From: Nephromyces sp. MM_2019
Taxonomy: Eukaryota; Apicomplexa; Aconoidasida; Nephromycida
DNA length: 12,785 bases
Direction of reading: 5' to 3'
Assembly: GCA_015657535.1 (NCBI GenBank)
Contig: JADHZB010000882.1
Location: 1 to 12,785, forward strand
Numbering within the stretch: position 1 is the first letter of the stretch; each line of letters starts with the position of its first letter. Below the pieces are notes generated by a model. It did no database searches. It was not told the DNA's origin and worked only from the letters and a program-made list of their open reading frames with translations. The position numbers and the translations under genes are program-made. Positions 10,283-12,785 of the stretch are shown one piece after another.

Positions 10283-11433
10283 TACACACACACCTTCGAC
10301 ACCATAGCCCACGTATAGCTCTTTCATGTTCATCTAAGAGTTCAACAATGCCTCCAGCCACAGGCTTAAAATTTTGATTTTGGACAACTTCTGCCACAAC
10401 TAGAACAAACCCACAAATTTCTGGGTTTGTTAAATTGTCTACCATTCGTTGTATTACATTTAAGCATTTAAATGTGTCTATTGAAGATGTGTGTATATTG
10501 TTAAATGTATCTTTATTCTCATTGAAAGTATACACATTTGTTGTGTGTGTGTGTTGGTATTTATGTGCTGTTTCTGATTTGATAGGTCCCTATATAACAA
10601 TTTTTGAATATATAATTGTTACATACACATAATTGGGTTTGAATAATATATCAATATGTGAAAAATTAGATGTTTGTGCGTGTATATTGAGATGTAAACT
10701 ATACAAGAAAACAATCATATAAACATATTAAAGTGATCGCATCTTTATAATTTATAATAAATACACACATTATCTTTATAATTTGTGTTAAACACACACA
10801 TAATCTTTAAAATTTGTAATTAATACACACATCATCTTTATAGTTTATGATAAAAATACACACCAATTATCATAGACATATATAGATGTACTCTATTTAT
10901 ACATATGTTTATATAGAACTAATTCCACACATTTAATTTACGCGATTTTGTTCCGGTTATTTTCTTATGTACGTAGACGTATATCTAACAATTGACAAAA
11001 TTCAATATATACTCTTTCCTATTATACCTTATCAGATCCAATCAGTATAAACACACACATATAAACACACACATATATAATAAACACACACACATACATA
11101 CATATAGATATGTATATATATATACGAGGATACATATATCCACATACATAGTTACATATATACCCTTCACACACGTAGGTATACTCAACACATTACACAC
11201 ACCTGTTGATCAATGTTCCTTTCATAAATTATTGGGTTGTTAACAAAGTGTGTGTAAAGTGATTTCCTAAATTTTGAGTTGTTCTTAAGTATTTTCTCAC
11301 GTATTCCAGTTTGATTAATGTGTGCATTTTCTCCCTGTAAAGGTAGGCCTAGTAAGAATGCCTTCAAACCAATCTCTTTGAAGTAGTGTGTACTCCTTTC
11401 AACGATTTCTTTGTAAGGTTTATCACTAGCCAT
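9039..11433 (-). CDS. unrecognised 357-residue protein, 4 exons with repeat-filled introns
   Basis: Minus-strand exons: 11433-11203 (77 codons), 10589-10294, 9895-9685 and 9374-9039. The first three introns' phases agree (0, 2, 0). Donors are CAG|GTGTGTG, AAG|GTGTGTG and CAG|GTATAT; acceptors are TTATATAG, CTATACAG and, least certain, TATATAAG. Codon use and residue mix are protein-like, unlike the flanking repeats. Exon 1 begins MASDKPYKEIVERS and looks helical. Residues 116-170 (from DTFKCLNVIQRMVDNL through GGIVELLDEHERAIRGLW) and 177-246 look like stacked helices. Exon 4 has a Cys/His cluster (CVCKCHKMKEDPDAC, 258-272) and ends in a charged tail with KKR and KRK that could be nuclear-localising. 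I cannot name a family. Exon 4 might instead start at 9314, and a donor-like GTAAAT at 9042 means the gene could continue past the stop. A further exon inside the 613-nt intron 1 is not excluded. Confidence 0.65.
9392..9412. repeat. TA and GT tracts at the intron 3 / exon 4 boundary
   Basis: A (TA)n run (about 9377-9395) is followed on the plus strand by a GT run (9399-9412). On the minus strand they lie immediately upstream of the proposed exon 4 acceptor, where a pyrimidine tract would normally be expected. Confidence 0.5.
9525..9684. repeat. GT/GTAT tract with 18-bp higher-order repeat (intron 3)
   Basis: This is a G/T-rich tract on the plus strand. It includes three perfect consecutive 18-bp units at 9603-9620, 9621-9638 and 9639-9656 (unit GTGTGTGTATATGTGTAT) and a decayed fourth. 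In the minus-strand gene it is the 5' part of intron 3, so the transcript reads as a CA-rich run directly after the donor at 9684. Open frames across it in several phases are low-complexity shadows (Val-Cys or His-Thr strings). Confidence 0.85.
10003..10026. repeat. (TA)12 microsatellite in intron 2
   Basis: An uninterrupted alternating TA run of about 24 bases lies inside intron 2 of the minus-strand gene. It can fold on itself as cruciform or hairpin. Confidence 0.85.
10196..10293. repeat. (CA)22 and CATACA tract at the start of intron 2
   Basis: On the plus strand a pure CA run (10201-10244, 22 units) is followed by CATACA-type repeats up to 10293. On the coding (minus) strand this is a GU-rich run that starts exactly at the exon 2 donor: the GT of the donor is the first GT of the repeat. 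Confidence 0.9.
10741..10864. repeat. 31-bp tandem repeat, four units (intron 1)
   Basis: Four consecutive 31-bp units start with ATCTTTA at 10741, 10772, 10803 and 10834. Each runs through an AT-rich middle into an ACACAC end. They differ from each other at several positions, so this is an old duplication. The array lies within intron 1 of the minus-strand gene. Confidence 0.85.
11040..11200. repeat. CA/TA-rich tract at the start of intron 1
   Basis: Plus-strand runs of ACACAC, CATACATA and TATATATA lie just downstream of the exon 1 donor on the minus strand, where they read as GU/UA-rich sequence. The overlapping plus-strand open frame (10992-11243) is His/Thr/Tyr/Ile-rich and non-coding in appearance. 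Confidence 0.7.
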
Positions 11434-12120
11434 TTAATGTGTAGGCTCAAGAAGTTAAGATGTGTGTGTATTGTGTGTTTGTAGGGATGATGATTTCTCC
11501 TTGATAATTTATATATATTATATGGGGAGGGTGAGTGTATTACATCTTGTAGTAAGTGAGCGTTAACATGTATATAATCAAAGGTTCAGATGTGTGTGTG
11601 TTTTTATAATGTATAAATGATATACTAAATTTGAAATTCAGATTGGCATATATACAGTAGAAAATGTGCGTGTGTGTTGTACAAAAGATTTAGAGATTGG
11701 GGGGTGTCAAGTGTGTGGACACAATATGTGTGTGTGTGTGTGTGTATGTCGTGTCTGTGTCGTATATGTGGTATAAGATGTTGAGAATAGGGGGAATAGA
11801 GGTGTGGACACAATGTGTGTGTATGTTTAATGGACCAAATTATAAAGGGAGAATTGGAGGTAGATCAAGGATATATAAAACAGCTGTTTAATGTGTAACT
11901 TCAGTGTAATTTACCATTTAAAAGATGAGTGATTTTGGCTGTTAGTTTAAATGTGTGTGCATATGAAATCTTCAAGTATAATTTTACAAAAATTTTGTCG
12001 AATTTTTATTTCTTTCAAATTACACACCACCAAATTTCAATCAAAAGTGTTAAATAGTTTATTAATTTTGAAATGTACAAGACATCATATTTCATCGATT
12101 TAAAATAGTGCATACTGATT
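11434..12120. promoter_or_regulatory. GT-rich upstream region of the minus-strand gene
   Basis: This is the 5' flank of the minus-strand gene starting at 11433. It has many GTGTGT words (longest about 11730-11747) and two rare G-runs (about 11699-11704 and 11790-11794). Each G-run is followed by GTGTGGACACAAT (11713-11725 and 11802-11814, 89 bases apart). No exon could be supported on either strand; the open frames here are repeat-driven. Confidence 0.4.
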
Positions 12121-12349
12121 TATATACATACACAGCTACATATACAAGCAACAATTAATGAGCATATAGATATACACTCATATATTTATATATATCTATA
12201 TATACACATACACGCAAATTGAGTGTGATGTGTACATTTCAGGGGGTATATACACTATATATATCTTAGTATCCTTATAAAAAAGTATTTTAAATACTCT
12301 TACCAACACAATTGATGCACAAAAATATATTTATAACAATATATATATA
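12121..12349. repeat. TA/CA-rich lead-in to the minisatellite
   Basis: Low-complexity ATATATA, TACATAC and TATACAC words alternate with ordinary AT-rich sequence. No coding or RNA signal seen. Confidence 0.5.
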
Positions 12350-12785
12350 CACACACAGCAATAGACAACACACAGCATTACATACACACACAGTAATAGA
12401 CAACACACAGCATTACATACACACACAGCAATAGACAAGACACAAAGTATTACATACACACACAGTAATAGACAACACACAATATTACATACACACACAG
12501 TAATAGACAACACACAATATTACATACACACACAGTAATAGACACACACAGCATTACATACACACACAGTAATAAAAACACAAAGCATTACATACACACA
12601 CAGTAATAAAAACACAAAGTATTACACACACACAGTAATAAACACACAAAGTATTACACACACACAGTAATAAACACACACAGCATTACATACACACACA
12701 GTAATAAACACACACAGTATTACATACACACACAGTAATAAACACACACAGTATTACATACACACACAGTAATAAACACACACAG
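12350..12785. repeat. 32-35 bp CA-rich minisatellite, about 13 units, open at window end
   Basis: Tandem units of 32-35 bp each contain a [CT]ATTAC word, an ACACACAC stretch and a CAG[TC]AATA word; thirteen CAG[TC]AATA words are visible. Units fall into ordered variant blocks: AATAGACAA types at left, AATAAAAACACAAAG in the middle and AATAAACACACACAG at right. TATTAC and GTAATA within a unit are reverse complements, so many units can form a 6-bp stem with a loop of about 10 bases. Unit length is not a multiple of three, so the 60-codon minus-strand open frame across it is accidental. The array continues beyond the window. Confidence 0.9.

Noticed and set aside
11625..11891. Open frames on both strands in the GT-rich upstream region
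   Set aside because: Driven by GT/CA repeats; no phase-matched splice partners.
12331..12513. 60-codon repetitive frame across the minisatellite
   Set aside because: Unit length of 32-35 bp is not a multiple of three and varies, so no stable protein repeat is encoded.
12350..12785. CRISPR array
   Set aside because: No distinct spacers between conserved repeats; the whole unit is repeated with point changes, and the genome is eukaryotic.
1..12785. tRNA, rRNA or telomeric repeats
   Set aside because: No T-loop/A-box pairs, rRNA-like blocks or TTAGGG/TTTAGGG-type runs were seen by eye; a covariance-model scan would settle small RNAs.

Overview
The window looks like nuclear DNA of an AT-rich protist. 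It is very A+T rich, and its genes are split by short GT-AG introns (47-120 nt in the two best-resolved genes). None of the long genes is visible as one open frame; they appear only after exons are joined. The compact introns, the divergent MFS carrier and the meiotic Hop2 homologue would suit an alveolate, perhaps an apicomplexan. That placement is inference: nothing in the window fixes the taxon.

Layout. 1-2200: non-coding AT-rich DNA with a GT-rich first 400 bases and one weak possible two-exon small gene on the minus strand (1684-2089). 2204-4290 (+): a seven-exon, 524-residue, 12-span major facilitator transporter. 4761-6094 (-): a seven-exon, 339-residue homologue of the meiotic recombination factor Hop2 (PSMC3IP), with a long lysine-rich N-terminal extension containing 32-residue repeats. 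6592-6999 (+): a two-exon gene for a 118-residue basic, coiled-coil-like protein, head-to-head with HOP2. 7000-9038: gene-free AT-rich DNA that passes into CA/GT repeats. 9039-11433 (-): a four-exon gene for a 357-residue protein I do not recognise. Its introns are 311-613 nt long and built largely of GT, CA and TA tracts. 11434-12785: GT-rich upstream DNA, then a 32-35 bp CA-rich minisatellite running off the end of the window.

The right third (from about 8470) is saturated with CA/GT tracts of alternating polarity, while about 420-8000 is nearly free of them. The minus-strand gene at 9039-11433 sits inside this repeat field. Its exons join in phase across repeat introns, and one repeat tract is translated within exon 2. 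Introns 2 and 3 carry opposite-polarity repeats, so the pre-mRNA could pair across exon 3. No tRNA, rRNA, CRISPR array, insertion sequence or telomeric repeat was seen. The genes do not form an obvious pathway; only HOP2 has a clear role, in meiotic pairing and strand exchange.
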